This document shows, in pieces, positions 17,314 through 27,591 of a stretch of DNA of 61,092 nt. The stretch's first letter is position 1. The number at the start of each line of letters is the position of its first letter. The translations under genes were made by a program, and so were the position numbers. Under the pieces are notes generated by a model. That model made no database searches and was not told the origin of the DNA. It worked only from the letters and a program-made list of their open reading frames with translations. Source of the stretch: Rossellomorea aquimaris (GTDB taxonomy: Bacteria > Bacillota > Bacilli > Bacillales > Bacillaceae_B); assembly GCF_000935355.1 (NCBI RefSeq), contig NZ_JXZC01000013.1, forward strand, positions 1 through 61,092, read 5' to 3'.

Positions 17314-19728
17314 ATGTTTGTTTCATATAAATGGTTAGAAAATTATGTAGACTTATCGGGTGTCACACCTGAAGAGTTAGCAGAGAAGATTACAAGAAGC
17401 GGGATTGAAGTAGAAGGTGTAGAACGGATCGGGGAAGAAATCAAAAATGTGGTCGTCGGCCATGTCCTGCAATGTGAGCCCCATCCCGATGCGGATAAAT
17501 TAAATAAATGCTTAGTGGATGTAGGGGAGGAAGAACCTGTTCAAATCATTTGCGGAGCACCAAACGTGGCAAAGGGTCAAAAAGTGGCTGTCGCAAAGGT
17601 TGGAGCGGTCCTGCCGGGTAACTTCAAAATCAAGAAAGCCAAGCTGCGCGGCGAAGCATCTCACGGAATGATCTGTTCCCTGCAAGAGCTTGGGGTGGAA
17701 GGAAAGCTCGTACCGAAAGAACATGCAGAAGGAATTTATGTATTCTCGGATGATGCTGAAGTAGGCAGAGATGCTGTGGAATTATTGAATCTTGATGATG
17801 CGATCCTTGAATTGGGCTTAACGCCTAATCGTTCTGATTGCTTAAGCATGCTGGGAGTGGCGTATGAAGTAGCAGCCATTTTGGATCGTGACGTAAAACT
17901 TCCTAAAACGGAGCTTTCCGAAGGCAGCGAAAAGGCATCTGATTATGTATCAGTAAAAGTGGAGGCGAAAGAAGATAATCCCCTCTACGGTGCTAAAATC
18001 ATTAAAAATGTCAAAATAGGACCATCTCCTTTATGGATGCAAAATGCGTTGATCTCAGCCGGGATCCGACCACATAATAATGTAGTCGATATTACGAACT
18101 ACGTATTATTGGAATATGGTCAGCCGCTTCATGCATTTGACTACGATCGACTTGGTTCAAAGGAAATCCTTGTTCGTCGTGCGACTGATGGGGAGACATT
18201 CGTCACACTTGATGATGCAGAAAGAACCCTATCGAGCAGCCAGCTTGTGATCACAAATGGCAGTGAGCCTGTTGCCCTTGCCGGAGTGATGGGTGGAGCG
18301 AATTCAGAGGTCCAGAACGATACCACGACTGTCCTTCTTGAAGCGGCTTATTTCACAGGTGCGATCGTCAGGGGAGCTTCGAAAGACCACGGACTGCGAA
18401 GTGAAGCGAGCACCCGTTATGAAAAGGGAGTGGACCCTGACCGTGTCCTGAAAGCAGGCGAAAGAGCGGCTCAATTGATGGCTGAATATGCACAGGGGGA
18501 AGTGCTTGAAGGCACTGTATTATTCAACGAACTGGACGTTGAACCAGTTAAAGTCGAGATTACATTAGAAAAAATCAATTCTTCACTGGGAACATCCATC
18601 TCGGCTGACACAGTCGAAGATATCTTCCGCCGACTTCAATTTGATGTTGCAGTCAATGGAGAAACGTTTGTTGTAACGGCTCCTACAAGAAGAGGGGATA
18701 TTACCATCCCTGAAGATTTACTTGAAGAAGTGGCACGTCTATTCGGTTATGACAACCTTCCGCTGACTCTTCCAAAGGGAGAATCAACACCTGGCGGATT
18801 ATCGAATCATCAGTTGAAACGCCGTACGGTGCGCCGTTATTTAGAGGGAGCAGGTCTCCTGCAAGGGATTACCTATTCTCTTACAAACGATAAGAAAGCA
18901 ACCCAATATGCACTGGACGTAAGAGAGCCTGTCCGCTTATTGATGCCAATGAGTGAAGAGCGAAGCAATCTCCGTTTAAGCATCATTCCACAGCTTCTTG
19001 AAGTGCTTTCGTACAATAAAGCACGTCAAAATGACTCACTTGCATTTTATGAAGTGGGATCCGTTTTCTTACAGGAACCAGGAGAAGAGCTTCCTAAGGA
19101 AGAGGAGCATATCGCAGGGGCTTTGACGGGCCTATGGCACTTGCATCCTTGGCAGGGAGAGAAGAAACCTGCTGACTTCTACGTTGCGAAAGGTATCCTT
19201 GAAGGGCTGTTCGAAGAAATCGGCGTTTCTGAAGCAGTCTCTTACCGCCAGGCAGCTGTAGATGGCATGCACCCGGGAAGAACGGCTGAAATTCTACTGG
19301 ACAATGAAGTCATCGGTTTTGTAGGAGCGATTCATCCGGAAGCGGAAAAAGAGCTGGACCTGAACGAAACCTATGTGTTCGAGCTGAAGGCATCTCCAAT
19401 CTTCCATTATGAAAAGCCGGCATTAAGCTACACGCCAATCCCGCGTCATCCATCGATTACAAGAGACATTGCACTTGTAGTGGACGTGGATGTGAAAGCC
19501 GGTGAGCTTGGATCGATCATTAAAGACGCTGGAGGCAAGCTTCTGAAGGAAGTGTCCGTCTTCGATCTTTATGAAGGGGAGCATATGGAAGCAGGCAAGA
19601 AATCCCTTGCGTTCTCCTTGAAGTACTTCGATCCGGCGAAGACATTGACGGATGAAGAAGTAGTGCAAGTACATGATAAAGTACTGGAAACAGTGAAGGA
19701 AAAAGCTGGAGCAGAGTTGAGAGGGTAA
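17314..19728 (+). CDS. pheT: Phenylalanyl-tRNA synthetase beta subunit
   Basis: 804 aa, equal to B. subtilis PheT. Order: OB-fold tRNA-binding domain (about 40-150, [18 protein letters not shown]), B3/B4 editing domain (about 210-400, [11 protein letters not shown]), B5 domain (about 405-480), catalytic-like B6/B7 core, and the C-terminal ferredoxin-fold anticodon-binding domain (about 710-804, [15 protein letters not shown]). Needed for tRNA-Phe recognition and for clearing Tyr-tRNA-Phe. It ends at the terminator 19742-19772, followed directly by the 50-bp tandem array. Confidence 0.98.
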   Translation: MFVSYKWLENYVDLSGVTPEELAEKITRSGIEVEGVERIGEEIKNVVVGHVLQCEPHPDADKLNKCLVDVGEEEPVQIICGAPNVAKGQKVAVAKVGAVLPGNFKIKKAKLRGEASHGMICSLQELGVEGKLVPKEHAEGIYVFSDDAEVGRDAVELLNLDDAILELGLTPNRSDCLSMLGVAYEVAAILDRDVKLPKTELSEGSEKASDYVSVKVEAKEDNPLYGAKIIKNVKIGPSPLWMQNALISAGIRPHNNVVDITNYVLLEYGQPLHAFDYDRLGSKEILVRRATDGETFVTLDDAERTLSSSQLVITNGSEPVALAGVMGGANSEVQNDTTTVLLEAAYFTGAIVRGASKDHGLRSEASTRYEKGVDPDRVLKAGERAAQLMAEYAQGEVLEGTVLFNELDVEPVKVEITLEKINSSLGTSISADTVEDIFRRLQFDVAVNGETFVVTAPTRRGDITIPEDLLEEVARLFGYDNLPLTLPKGESTPGGLSNHQLKRRTVRRYLEGAGLLQGITYSLTNDKKATQYALDVREPVRLLMPMSEERSNLRLSIIPQLLEVLSYNKARQNDSLAFYEVGSVFLQEPGEELPKEEEHIAGALTGLWHLHPWQGEKKPADFYVAKGILEGLFEEIGVSEAVSYRQAAVDGMHPGRTAEILLDNEVIGFVGAIHPEAEKELDLNETYVFELKASPIFHYEKPALSYTPIPRHPSITRDIALVVDVDVKAGELGSIIKDAGGKLLKEVSVFDLYEGEHMEAGKKSLAFSLKYFDPAKTLTDEEVVQVHDKVLETVKEKAGAELRG

Positions 19729-19741
19729 TACACTCAATTGG

Positions 19742-19772
19742 AAGGTGTCAGACAATGGTCTGGCACCTTTTT
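19742..19772 (+). terminator. Intrinsic terminator of pheST
   Basis: AAGGTGTCAGAC (19742-19753) pairs with GTCTGGCACCTT (19758-19769), then T's. Confidence 0.92.
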
Positions 19773-19810
19773 GCTGTTTGGAGAGGGTTTTGCCTGTTGA
19801 AAAATGAACG

Positions 19811-20505
19811 GATTTTAACAGGAGAATATTGGGGTGAATTCAGCAGGAGAATATCCGGGGGATTTTAACAGGAGAATATTGGGGTGAATTCAGCAGGAGA
19901 ATATCCGGGGGATTTTAACAGGAGAATATTGGGGTGAATTCAGCAGGAGAATATCCGGGGGATTTTAACAGGAGAATATTGGGGTGAATTCAGCAGGAGA
20001 ATATCCGGGGGATTTTAACAGGAGAATATTGGGGTGAATTCAGCAGGAGAATATCCGGGGGATTTTAACAGGAGAATATTGGGGTGAATTCAGCAGGAGA
20101 ATATCCGGGGGATTTTAACAGGAGAATATTGGGGTGAATTCAGCAGGAGAATATCCGGGGGATTTTAACAGGAGAATATTGGGGTGAATTCAGCAGGAGA
20201 ATATCCGGGGGATTTTAACAGGAGAATATTGGGGTGAATTCAGCAGGAGAATATCCGGGGGATTTTAACAGGAGAATATTGGGGTGAATTCAGCAGGAGA
20301 ATATCCGGGGGATTTTAACAGGAGAATATTGCAGTGAATTCAGCAGGAGAATATTAGGTGGATTTTAACAGGAGAATATTGAGGTGAATTCAGCAGGAGA
20401 ATATCCGGGGAATTTTAACAGGAGAATATTGCAGTGAATTCAGCAGGAGAATATCGAGGGAATTTTAACAGGTGAATACTGCAGTAAATTCAGCAGGAGA
20501 ATATC
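19811..20505. repeat. 50-bp tandem repeat array, 14 units (dimers of a 25-bp repeat)
   Basis: GATTTTAACAGGAGAATATT starts units at 19811, 19861 and every 50 bp to 20461. Each unit is two related 25-mers, GATTTTAACAGGAGAATATT+GGGGT and GAATTCAGCAGGAGAATATC+CGGGG. Units 1-10 (19811-20310) are identical; units 11-14 drift progressively toward rnhC. Each unit carries one EcoRI-type GAATTC and two AGGAGA motifs. The array fills the 875-bp gap between convergent pheT and rnhC and starts about 40 bp after the pheT terminator. No unique spacers exist, so it is not a CRISPR array. Confidence 0.98.
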
Positions 20506-20515
20506 GTTCATAATT

Positions 20516-20552
20516 CAACTGCTGAACCAAGGTAACTGCTGAACCAAGATAA
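20516..20552. repeat. 17-bp direct repeat next to the 50-bp array
   Basis: AACTGCTGAACCAAGRT occurs twice in succession (about 20517-20550). Its CTGCTGAA is the reverse complement of TTCAGCAG in the neighbouring array units, so the array edge could fold back on itself. Confidence 0.75.
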
Positions 20553-20571
20553 CACTACCATCCAAAGAGAA

Positions 20572-20598
20572 ATCCCCACCGGCACAACCGATGGGGAT
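20572..20598 (-). terminator. Intrinsic terminator of rnhC
   Basis: On the minus strand ATCCCCATCGG pairs with CCGGTGGGGAT around TTGTG, followed by TTCTCTTT. Confidence 0.85.
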
Positions 20599-20603
20599 AT
20601 TAT

Positions 20604-21527
20604 TTATTTCCTGGCTAACTTCATCGCCTTCTCACTATTCGCAAAATGCCACTTTGTCATGGATTTTAATTCTTCAATCCCTCTGCGTTTGATGATTTTG
20701 GCTGCTGCAATATCCACGTGCTTACCGGCTCCTTTCGGGATTTCGACACCCGCTTTGGCACTCAATTTGTCCATTTCCTTTAGGAAGGCATAGCGGGCAA
20801 TGATCGATGCTGCGGCTACAGCCAGATGGATGCTTTCACCTTTTGTGCTGAAGTACACGCGATCTCTTTGGATTTTCTTTTGTGCAGAAATATGCTTATA
20901 GTATGTATTCTTTTCAACAAACTGATCAATCAATATTCCTTCAGGTAATTCCGGGGCCATTTTGTCCAGCAGATTCAGGATAGCCTGATTGTGCAAGAGA
21001 GCCTTCATCTTCCCCTGAGTCATTCCTTTTTCTTGCATCGCATTATATTTTGGGTTGTGGAGTATGAGCAGGGAATACGGAATCGCTGCAATTAAATCCC
21101 TTGCAATATTGATGATTTGAGGGTCGGATAAATTTTTGGAATCCTTTACCCCGAGCTCCTTCATGAGTGGAATATGCTCCTTTTTCACGTAAGCACTCAC
21201 GACAGTGATCGGTCCGAAAAAGTCGCCTGTGCCCACTTCATCGGATCCGATGACAGACCAATCGGCAAAGTTTTCAGGCAGTGTCATCGTTCCCTTGGAA
21301 GGTGATTTCACCTTTGGTGGTTCACTGGTGCCCCACTGACTTGCTTCTCCTTCTCCATTAGATCCCTGAAACAACACTTTCCCCGATTTATATGCCGTGA
21401 TTGTACAGCCGGAAGGCTTTGCTACAAAAACAGCACCCGGTGGCAGTTTGTCCGTTAGTACGTTTCCGTAATGGTGCTTCATTTTCTCTATCATTTCTTT
21501 GTTTGCTTGAATGACGTTATTAGCCAA
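20604..21527 (-). CDS. rnhC: Ribonuclease HIII
   Basis: 307 aa. It degrades RNA in RNA-DNA hybrids such as R-loops and Okazaki primers. An N-terminal TBP-like substrate-binding domain (about 1-80) precedes the type 2 RNase H core with the acidic motif DEVGTGD (96-102); further acidic residues lie in ILIDQFVEK and near AAASIIARYAFL. ATG 21527 follows AAGGAGAGAG on the minus strand. It is divergent from zapA and convergent on pheT across the tandem array. Confidence 0.96.
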   Translation of the reverse strand: MANNVIQANKEMIEKMKHHYGNVLTDKLPPGAVFVAKPSGCTITAYKSGKVLFQGSNGEGEASQWGTSEPPKVKSPSKGTMTLPENFADWSVIGSDEVGTGDFFGPITVVSAYVKKEHIPLMKELGVKDSKNLSDPQIINIARDLIAAIPYSLLILHNPKYNAMQEKGMTQGKMKALLHNQAILNLLDKMAPELPEGILIDQFVEKNTYYKHISAQKKIQRDRVYFSTKGESIHLAVAAASIIARYAFLKEMDKLSAKAGVEIPKGAGKHVDIAAAKIIKRRGIEELKSMTKWHFANSEKAMKLARK

Positions 21528-21659
21528 GTTTCTCTCTCCTTATGACAAAATTCTTAAGTATTATAAAAAATGTGAGCTGATATGACAAATTCCTTCCAAA
21601 ATAAAAAGATTTCATGGTATGATTATGTTTAGGATTCTTATGAATGGGGGGCTTTCAGG

Positions 21660-21920
21660 TTGTCTGAAGAACAAAAAAATCGCACCACTGTAGACATATA
21701 TGGCCAACAATATACGATTGTTGGGACTGAATCAACAAGTCAGATCCGTTTTGTTTGTTCGAAGGTGGATGACAAAATGAGAGAAATCAACTCCATGAAT
21801 CCGTCTCTCGACACAGGCAGGCTCGCCGTTTTGACAGCGGTGAACGCCGTGAATGATTACATCAAACTTCAAGAAAGGTTTGAAGATCTAGAGCGAGAAA
21901 TTAAACGATTAAAGGATTGA
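21660..21920 (+). CDS. zapA: Cell division protein ZapA
   Basis: 86 aa (B. subtilis 85). ZapA bundles FtsZ protofilaments at midcell. The N-terminal beta domain [17 protein letters not shown] is followed by a long helix/coiled coil from about 45 ([18 protein letters not shown]) to the charged end. TTG 21660 follows a G-rich site GGGGGG at 9 bp. The cvpA-like gene starts 7 bp after the stop, so the two form a short operon. Confidence 0.94.
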   Translation: MSEEQKNRTTVDIYGQQYTIVGTESTSQIRFVCSKVDDKMREINSMNPSLDTGRLAVLTAVNAVNDYIKLQERFEDLEREIKRLKD

Positions 21921-21927
21921 AAAAAAG

Positions 21928-22467
21928 ATGTTGGACTTAGCTTTGTTGATCATCCTGGTGATAGGATTTTTAATAGGTTTAAAACGTGGATTCATTTTGC
22001 AGGTGATCCACATATTCGGATTTATAGTTTCTTTTATTGTAGCATACATATATTATGATCAGCTTGCACCAAAATTAACTTTATGGATTCCTTATCCTGT
22101 ACTGGACGAGCAATCCACGTTGAATATGATTTTTGAATCGACGAATCTAGATCAAGCGTATTACCGGGTCATTGCATTCGCCCTGATATTCTTTGCGGTA
22201 CGGATCATTCTGCAAATCATTGGATCGATGCTGGACTTTGTCGCCCATCTTCCTCTATTAAAGCAGTTGAATGTTCTTGGCGGAGGGATATTAGGCTTCA
22301 TTGAAGCATACTTAATGATTTTCATTCTATTATTTATCGCCGTATTATTGCCGATCGAGTCGGTTCAAGCATTCATCAATAACTCGTTTATTGCGCAAGC
22401 GATGGTAAAACATACCCCAGTTTTCTCTGATATGGTGAAATCCTGGTGGATTGAATATGTAGCCTGA
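21928..22467 (+). CDS. CvpA family membrane protein YshB
   Basis: 179 aa with four hydrophobic segments (about 2-20, 26-45, 66-90 and 108-132). It begins LDLALLIILVIGFLIGLKRGF, the CvpA signature with a charged Lys-Arg-Gly-Phe after the first segment. In enterobacteria CvpA is needed for colicin V production and bile or envelope stress tolerance; its role in Firmicutes is unclear. It is in operon with zapA and ends with the long hairpin terminator 22474-22556. The B. subtilis counterpart is yshB. Confidence 0.9.
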   Translation: MLDLALLIILVIGFLIGLKRGFILQVIHIFGFIVSFIVAYIYYDQLAPKLTLWIPYPVLDEQSTLNMIFESTNLDQAYYRVIAFALIFFAVRIILQIIGSMLDFVAHLPLLKQLNVLGGGILGFIEAYLMIFILLFIAVLLPIESVQAFINNSFIAQAMVKHTPVFSDMVKSWWIEYVA

Positions 22468-22473
22468 AGAAGG

Positions 22474-22556
22474 GGCTGACTATAAGTATGGAACTCTGAT
22501 TCGTTAGGCTGACCTTAACGAAAAAAGTTCATCTTATATGTCAGTCTTTTTTCTTT
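22474..22556 (+). terminator. Extended hairpin terminator of zapA-yshB
   Basis: CTGACTATAAG..GGAACT pairs imperfectly with AGTTCATCTTATATGTCAG, enclosing a second stem CGTTA..TAACG. It ends in TTTTTTCTTTTT. Confidence 0.75.
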
Positions 22557-22661
22557 TTATATCAATTTTGCTACTATATAAATGGAGTCATTTTGCTTTT
22601 ACTGGGGACTTGGAAGCTTAAAGGATCCTAATCGTTAATTCTAAGATAGTGGGTGAATCTC

Positions 22662-24371
22662 TTGAATAAAAAAGATATTATAAAATTATTAGAGGAAATT
22701 GCGATATATATGGAATTGAAGGGCGAAAACTCTTTTAAAATATCCGCCTATCGAAAAGCGGCGGCTGCACTTGAGAATGATGACCGTAGCTTACATGAAA
22801 TAAGTGACTTTACGAAGTTGAGCGGAATCGGCAAAGGAACGGCTGGAGTTATCGAGGAATACATAAATGAAGGCACATCTTCTGTCCTTGAAGAGTTAAA
22901 GGAAGAAGTTCCAAAGGGATTGATCCCCCTCCTTCAATTACCTGGTTTAGGTGGAAAGAAAATTGCAAAGCTTTACAGTGAACTCGGGGTTGAACGTATC
23001 GAAGACTTGGAGGAAGCGTGTAAAGCAAATAAAGTACAAGGTTTAGCAGGCTTCGGTAAGAAAACGGAAGAGAAGATCCTGGCATCGATCGAACAGGTGG
23101 GGAAAAGACCGGATCGCCTGCCGATCGCTTTTATGAATGGCATCGCTGAGAAGATTGAAGGTTTTCTTTTCGGGATGGACAGTATCCAGACCTTTTCAAG
23201 AGCGGGAAGCTTAAGAAGGATGAGGGAAACGATCAAGGACCTTGATTTCATTCTGGCAACAGAGCATCCCCGAGAGGTAAAGGAAGGATTGTTGAAGCTG
23301 CCCAATATCGTTGAAACCATCGCGGCAGGGGATACGAAAGTTTCACTTACTCTCTCCTACAATTGGGATGTAAGCATTGACTTCCGGATCGTGAAACCTG
23401 AAGAATTTGCTACAGCCCTTCACCATTTCACAGGGTCAAAGGATCATAATGTCCGCATGCGCCAGCTGGCCAAAGAACGCGGGGAAAAGATCAGTGAATA
23501 TGGCGTCGAGAATACTGAAACCGGTGAAACAAAGACATTTAAAACCGAAGAAGAGTTTTATCACCATTTTGATCTGCCCTTCATCCCACCTGAGCTGAGG
23601 GAAGATGGGAAAGAAGTGGAAGAGTTCCATGAAGATTATTCCCTCATCACTTTAGAAGACATAAAAGGGGATCTTCATATGCACTCCACCTGGTCGGATG
23701 GTGCATTTTCAATCGAAGAAATGGTTGAGGCTTGCCGTGCCAAAGGATATCAATATATGGCCATCACAGATCACTCTCAGTACTTACGTGTGGCAAACGG
23801 GCTTACTACGGAACGATTACTTAAGCAAATCGATGAAATTAAAGAGATCAACAAGAAGTATGATGACATAGAAGTTCTTTCTGGAATCGAAATGGATATA
23901 CTCCCTGATGGTACGTTGGATTATGAGGATGACATCCTTGAAAAAGTGGATCTTGTGATTGCCTCGATTCACTCGAGCTTTTCACAATCCAAGGAAAAGA
24001 TCATGGAAAGACTGACAACGGCCCTGAAGAGTGCCCATGTGGATATCATCGCTCATCCTACAGGGAGAATCATTGGTCGAAGAGAAGGCTATGACGTAGA
24101 TATGGATCTTCTTATCCAGCTGGCGAAAGAAACCGGTACGGCATTGGAGCTTAATGCAAATCCGAATCGTCTCGATCTTTCTGCCGAAAATATCCGAAAA
24201 GCCCAGGAGCAGAATGTGAAATTGGTGATTAACACAGATGCTCACAGCACTGATCACCTGGAATTTATGAAGATAGGGATCGGAACGGCGCGCAAAGGCT
24301 GGATCCAAAAAGAATCCGTGATCAATACATGGGATAAGAAAGAGTTAATCGAATTTATTAAGCGAAACTGA
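22662..24371 (+). CDS. polX: DNA polymerase X with PHP nuclease domain
   Basis: 569 aa (B. subtilis PolX/YshC 570). A repair polymerase filling short gaps, with associated 3'-5' exonuclease/AP-endonuclease activity. N-terminal HhH region ([33 protein letters not shown]), pol beta-like palm with [19 protein letters not shown] (catalytic Asp pair) and [11 protein letters not shown]. The C-terminal PHP domain starts near 335 with [12 protein letters not shown] and has [15 protein letters not shown] and NTDAHS metal ligands. TTG 22662 matches the family start; GTG 22653 overlaps the ribosome binding site. mutS2 follows after 19 bp. Confidence 0.95.
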   Translation: MNKKDIIKLLEEIAIYMELKGENSFKISAYRKAAAALENDDRSLHEISDFTKLSGIGKGTAGVIEEYINEGTSSVLEELKEEVPKGLIPLLQLPGLGGKKIAKLYSELGVERIEDLEEACKANKVQGLAGFGKKTEEKILASIEQVGKRPDRLPIAFMNGIAEKIEGFLFGMDSIQTFSRAGSLRRMRETIKDLDFILATEHPREVKEGLLKLPNIVETIAAGDTKVSLTLSYNWDVSIDFRIVKPEEFATALHHFTGSKDHNVRMRQLAKERGEKISEYGVENTETGETKTFKTEEEFYHHFDLPFIPPELREDGKEVEEFHEDYSLITLEDIKGDLHMHSTWSDGAFSIEEMVEACRAKGYQYMAITDHSQYLRVANGLTTERLLKQIDEIKEINKKYDDIEVLSGIEMDILPDGTLDYEDDILEKVDLVIASIHSSFSQSKEKIMERLTTALKSAHVDIIAHPTGRIIGRREGYDVDMDLLIQLAKETGTALELNANPNRLDLSAENIRKAQEQNVKLVINTDAHSTDHLEFMKIGIGTARKGWIQKESVINTWDKKELIEFIKRN

Positions 24372-24390
24372 TAAAGGTGGAATACATTCC

Positions 24391-26748
24391 GTGAATTCTA
24401 AAGTATTAAAGACGTTAGAGTTTGATAAGATCAAAGAATTATTAAAGCAATATGCTGCATCCGCACTTGGGCATGCAAGGGTAGCCTCTCTCATGCCGTC
24501 CTTGGAGTATGAGGAAATTACAGCTCTTCATGAAGAGACGGATGAAGCCATGACCATCCTCAGGTTGAAAGGTCATGCCCCTTTAGGCGGGATTTTCGAT
24601 ATACGTCCACACGTCAAGCGTGCACAGATAGGAGGGATGCTTTCTCCCTCAGAGTTTGTTCAGGTGGCCAGTACGATCCGGGCAAGCAGGAAGCTTACTC
24701 TTTTTGTAGAAGAGTTACTGGAGGAAGAGGTGGACATTCCCCTGCTTCAAGGGAAAATGGGCACGGTCATCCCCCTTCCCCATTTAGAACAGGATATTAG
24801 GAAAGTCGTGGATGATAACGGAGAAATCCTGGATACAGCCAGTGAAGCCCTCCGCACCATCCGTACTCAGCTCCGGGCCAATGAAGGGCGGATCCGTGAA
24901 AAACTTGAACGAATGATCCGCTCATCCAACGCTCAAAAGATGTTATCAGATGCGATCATCACGATACGAAATGACCGATATGTGATTCCGGTAAAACAGG
25001 AGTACAGAGGACAATATGGGGGCATCATCCATGATCAATCATCATCGGGGCAGACCCTGTTCATCGAACCGGAAGCCATCGTTCAGCTGAATAATCAACT
25101 GCGTGAGCTTCGATTAAAAGAACAAACAGAAATCGAAAAGATTCTCCAGGAACTCTCTGAAAGCGTACAGGAATCCGGAGAAGAACTGCTCTTGATCGTC
25201 AGTGTTTTATCAGACATCGATTTTATGTTCACAAAAGCAAAGTTCGGACGATCCATCAAAGGATCTAAACCAACAATCAACAATGAACGACGAATAAAGT
25301 TAAATAAAGCCCGGCATCCTCTTCTCCCTATAGATGAGGCTGTGGCGAATGATATTGAGTTAGGGAATGACTTTTCTTCCATTGTCATTACGGGTCCAAA
25401 TACCGGGGGGAAAACCGTTACCCTGAAAACATTGGGATTAACAAGTTTGATGGCGCAGGCCGGTCTCCCCATCCCGGCCCTTGATGGATCTGAAGTGGGC
25501 GTCTTCCGTACCATTTACGCTGATATCGGGGATGAGCAATCGATTGAACAAAGCTTAAGTACCTTCTCTTCCCATATGGTGAATATAGTCGACATCCTAA
25601 AAAAAGTAGATCATGAGAGCTTAGTGTTGTTTGATGAGTTAGGTGCAGGAACAGACCCTCAAGAAGGTGCGGCCCTGGCCATTTCCATTCTGGATGAAGT
25701 GCATGGGACGGGAGCAAGAGTCGTGGCTACCACCCACTATCCCGAGTTGAAAGCGTACGGATATAATCGTGAAGGGGTCGTGAATGCGAGTGTGGAATTT
25801 AATGTAGAAACATTAAGTCCTACCTATAAGCTCTTGCTCGGGGTTCCGGGAAGAAGTAATGCATTTGAGATTTCGAAGCGTTTGGGGCTATCCGATCATG
25901 TCATTCATAGAGCGAAGTCCCATATCGGAACGGATAGCAAAGAAGTGGAGAATATGATTGCCTCCCTCGAAGACAGCAGACGTCAGGGTGAACGGGAGCT
26001 TGAGGAAGCCCATGAACTTTTAAGACAAGCAGAGAAAATGCATAAAGATATGCAAAAGCAAATGATGGAGTATTACGAGAAAAAAGATACACTGTACGAA
26101 AAAGCTCAACAAAAAGCGACTGAAGTGGTTGAAAAAGCAAAGGCAGAAGCTGAACAAGTGATTAAAGATTTACGAAAAATGCAGCAGGAAAAATCAGCTC
26201 AAATCAAAGAGCATGAACTGATCCATGCGAAAAAACAATTGGAAGAAGCTACACCGAAATTGAAAACGTCCGGTCAAAAGAAAAAAGTCAACCAAACGAA
26301 GCATGAGTTAAAACCAGGGGACGAAGTCAAAGTCTTGAGCTTTGATCAAAAAGGCCACTTAATTGAACGAGTGTCTGCGAAAGAATGGCAAGTACAGATG
26401 GGCATCATGAAAATGAAGGTGAAGGAATCAGATCTTGAATTCATTCAATCTCAACAAAAGGTTGAAACCAAGCCACTCGCCACAGTGAAAGGAAAAGACT
26501 TTCATGTCAGCCTTGAACTGGATTTACGTGGTGAGCGTTTCGAAAATGCGTTATCTAGAGTGGAGAAGTACATCGATGATGCACTCCTCGCAGGGTATCC
26601 ACGCGTTTCCATTATTCATGGGAAAGGTACGGGAGCTTTAAGACAGGGAGTTCAGGAGTACTTGAAAAATCACCGGTCGGTTAAAAACATTCGTTTCGGA
26701 GATGCAGGCGAAGGTGGTACGGGTGTCACAGTCGTTCAATTTAAATAA
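24391..26748 (+). CDS. mutS2: MutS2 ribosome-rescue/recombination ATPase
   Basis: 785 aa. MutS2 resembles MutS without the mismatch-recognition domains. It suppresses recombination in some bacteria and splits collided ribosomes in B. subtilis. MutS core and clamp (about 1-300), P-loop GPNTGGKT (335-342), Walker [14 protein letters not shown], then a long charged coiled coil (about 520-640), a KOW-like segment and a C-terminal Smr domain (about 710-785) with LDLRGERF and [13 protein letters not shown] 24391 follows AAAGGTGG. It forms an operon with polX. Confidence 0.96.
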   Translation: MNSKVLKTLEFDKIKELLKQYAASALGHARVASLMPSLEYEEITALHEETDEAMTILRLKGHAPLGGIFDIRPHVKRAQIGGMLSPSEFVQVASTIRASRKLTLFVEELLEEEVDIPLLQGKMGTVIPLPHLEQDIRKVVDDNGEILDTASEALRTIRTQLRANEGRIREKLERMIRSSNAQKMLSDAIITIRNDRYVIPVKQEYRGQYGGIIHDQSSSGQTLFIEPEAIVQLNNQLRELRLKEQTEIEKILQELSESVQESGEELLLIVSVLSDIDFMFTKAKFGRSIKGSKPTINNERRIKLNKARHPLLPIDEAVANDIELGNDFSSIVITGPNTGGKTVTLKTLGLTSLMAQAGLPIPALDGSEVGVFRTIYADIGDEQSIEQSLSTFSSHMVNIVDILKKVDHESLVLFDELGAGTDPQEGAALAISILDEVHGTGARVVATTHYPELKAYGYNREGVVNASVEFNVETLSPTYKLLLGVPGRSNAFEISKRLGLSDHVIHRAKSHIGTDSKEVENMIASLEDSRRQGERELEEAHELLRQAEKMHKDMQKQMMEYYEKKDTLYEKAQQKATEVVEKAKAEAEQVIKDLRKMQQEKSAQIKEHELIHAKKQLEEATPKLKTSGQKKKVNQTKHELKPGDEVKVLSFDQKGHLIERVSAKEWQVQMGIMKMKVKESDLEFIQSQQKVETKPLATVKGKDFHVSLELDLRGERFENALSRVEKYIDDALLAGYPRVSIIHGKGTGALRQGVQEYLKNHRSVKNIRFGDAGEGGTGVTVVQFK

Positions 26749-26811
26749 GACTCTGCCCCATGTGGGAATTCTAAAAAACGGCTTAATTAAAGCGTTAAAG
26801 GGAGCTTTGCA

Positions 26812-27219
26812 ATGGAGAACTTTTGGGAAAATGAATTTGTTCAGACGGCTGGTAATTACAGCGTGGTCATTTTATGTTTGATTCTGTTCCTGGCCATTTT
26901 CGAACTCGTGACAAAGTATAGAAATTGGGAAGAAATTAAAAAAGGTAATCTGGCCGTGGCGATGGCAACTGGAGGGAAAATATTTGGGATTGCGAATATT
27001 TTCCGCCATTCCATCAGCCACAATGATACCATCCTGACCACGATCGGATGGGGTGTGTTCGGATTTTTCCTTTTACTGATCGGCTATTTCATTTATGAAT
27101 TTCTGACGCCTAAATTTAAGATTGACGAAGAAATTGCAAATGATAACCGGGCAGTGGGCTTCATTTCATTAGTTATTTCAGTTGGTTTATCCTATGTCAT
27201 AGGGGCAGGTATATCGTAA
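26812..27219 (+). CDS. yshE: DUF350 family membrane protein YshE
   Basis: 135 aa, four hydrophobic segments (about 15-35, 48-62, 72-95 and 112-133), the usual DUF350 fold length. Function unknown. It follows mutS2 by 63 bp as in B. subtilis, and ATG 26812 has AAAGGGAG upstream. A 27-codon membrane ORF begins 12 bp after its stop, behind an excellent ribosome binding site. Confidence 0.88.
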   Translation: MENFWENEFVQTAGNYSVVILCLILFLAIFELVTKYRNWEEIKKGNLAVAMATGGKIFGIANIFRHSISHNDTILTTIGWGVFGFFLLLIGYFIYEFLTPKFKIDEEIANDNRAVGFISLVISVGLSYVIGAGIS

Positions 27220-27230
27220 GGAGAGGAAAT

Positions 27231-27314
27231 ATGGAAACATTGGCGAAGGTTTTGCTCACTCTATGTGGGGGCTTTTTACTCGTTGGAATCATTTATATGT
27301 TGTTCTTTACGTAG
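27231..27314 (+). CDS. 27-aa single-span membrane microprotein
   Basis: 27 residues, METLAKVLLTLCGGFLLVGI then IYMLFFT, almost entirely one hydrophobic helix with a single Lys near the N-terminus. AAGGAGAGG (27218-27226) lies 4 bp before ATG and overlaps the end of yshE, so translation is probably coupled. It is too short for standard gene callers. No family recognised; possibly a helper or regulator of the DUF350 protein (inference). Confidence 0.6.
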   Translation: METLAKVLLTLCGGFLLVGIIYMLFFT

Positions 27315-27409
27315 CGGTAGAACGTATAACGATGGTTAACACAATCGATTCACTCTGTGAAAAGAGCTTGGAGATTGAAACAATGCTAAAATAATAATAA
27401 TGTACGAGC

Positions 27410-27446
27410 AGACTGTCATATGGTTGAATAGGCAGTCTTTTTTCTT
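27410..27446 (+). terminator. Terminator after yshE and the microprotein
   Basis: AGACTG (27410-27415) pairs with CAGTCT (27433-27438) around a 17-nt loop, followed by a T-rich run. Confidence 0.65.
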
Positions 27447-27517
27447 TGTGAAAATCATCTGTGGGGAAGGTCAAGCCTGAAGAGTAGGAAAAAAGTATCG
27501 AGTGGATTGAATTCAAA

Positions 27518-27546
27518 TTGTAACTGAAGTCCCCTTATATTATAAT
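27518..27546 (+). promoter_or_regulatory. lcfA promoter
   Basis: TTGTAA (27518-27523), 17-bp spacer, TATAAT (27541-27546). No clear FadR palindrome is seen here, although lcfA is in the FadR regulon of B. subtilis. Confidence 0.75.
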
Positions 27547-27591
27547 AGTGAATAGAAGAAATTTTCTAAATATTCAAAGGGAGGGATTACA

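Noticed and set aside
19811..20505. CRISPR array
   Set aside because: Units are directly contiguous without unique spacers, the repeat is 25/50 bp, and no cas genes are present.
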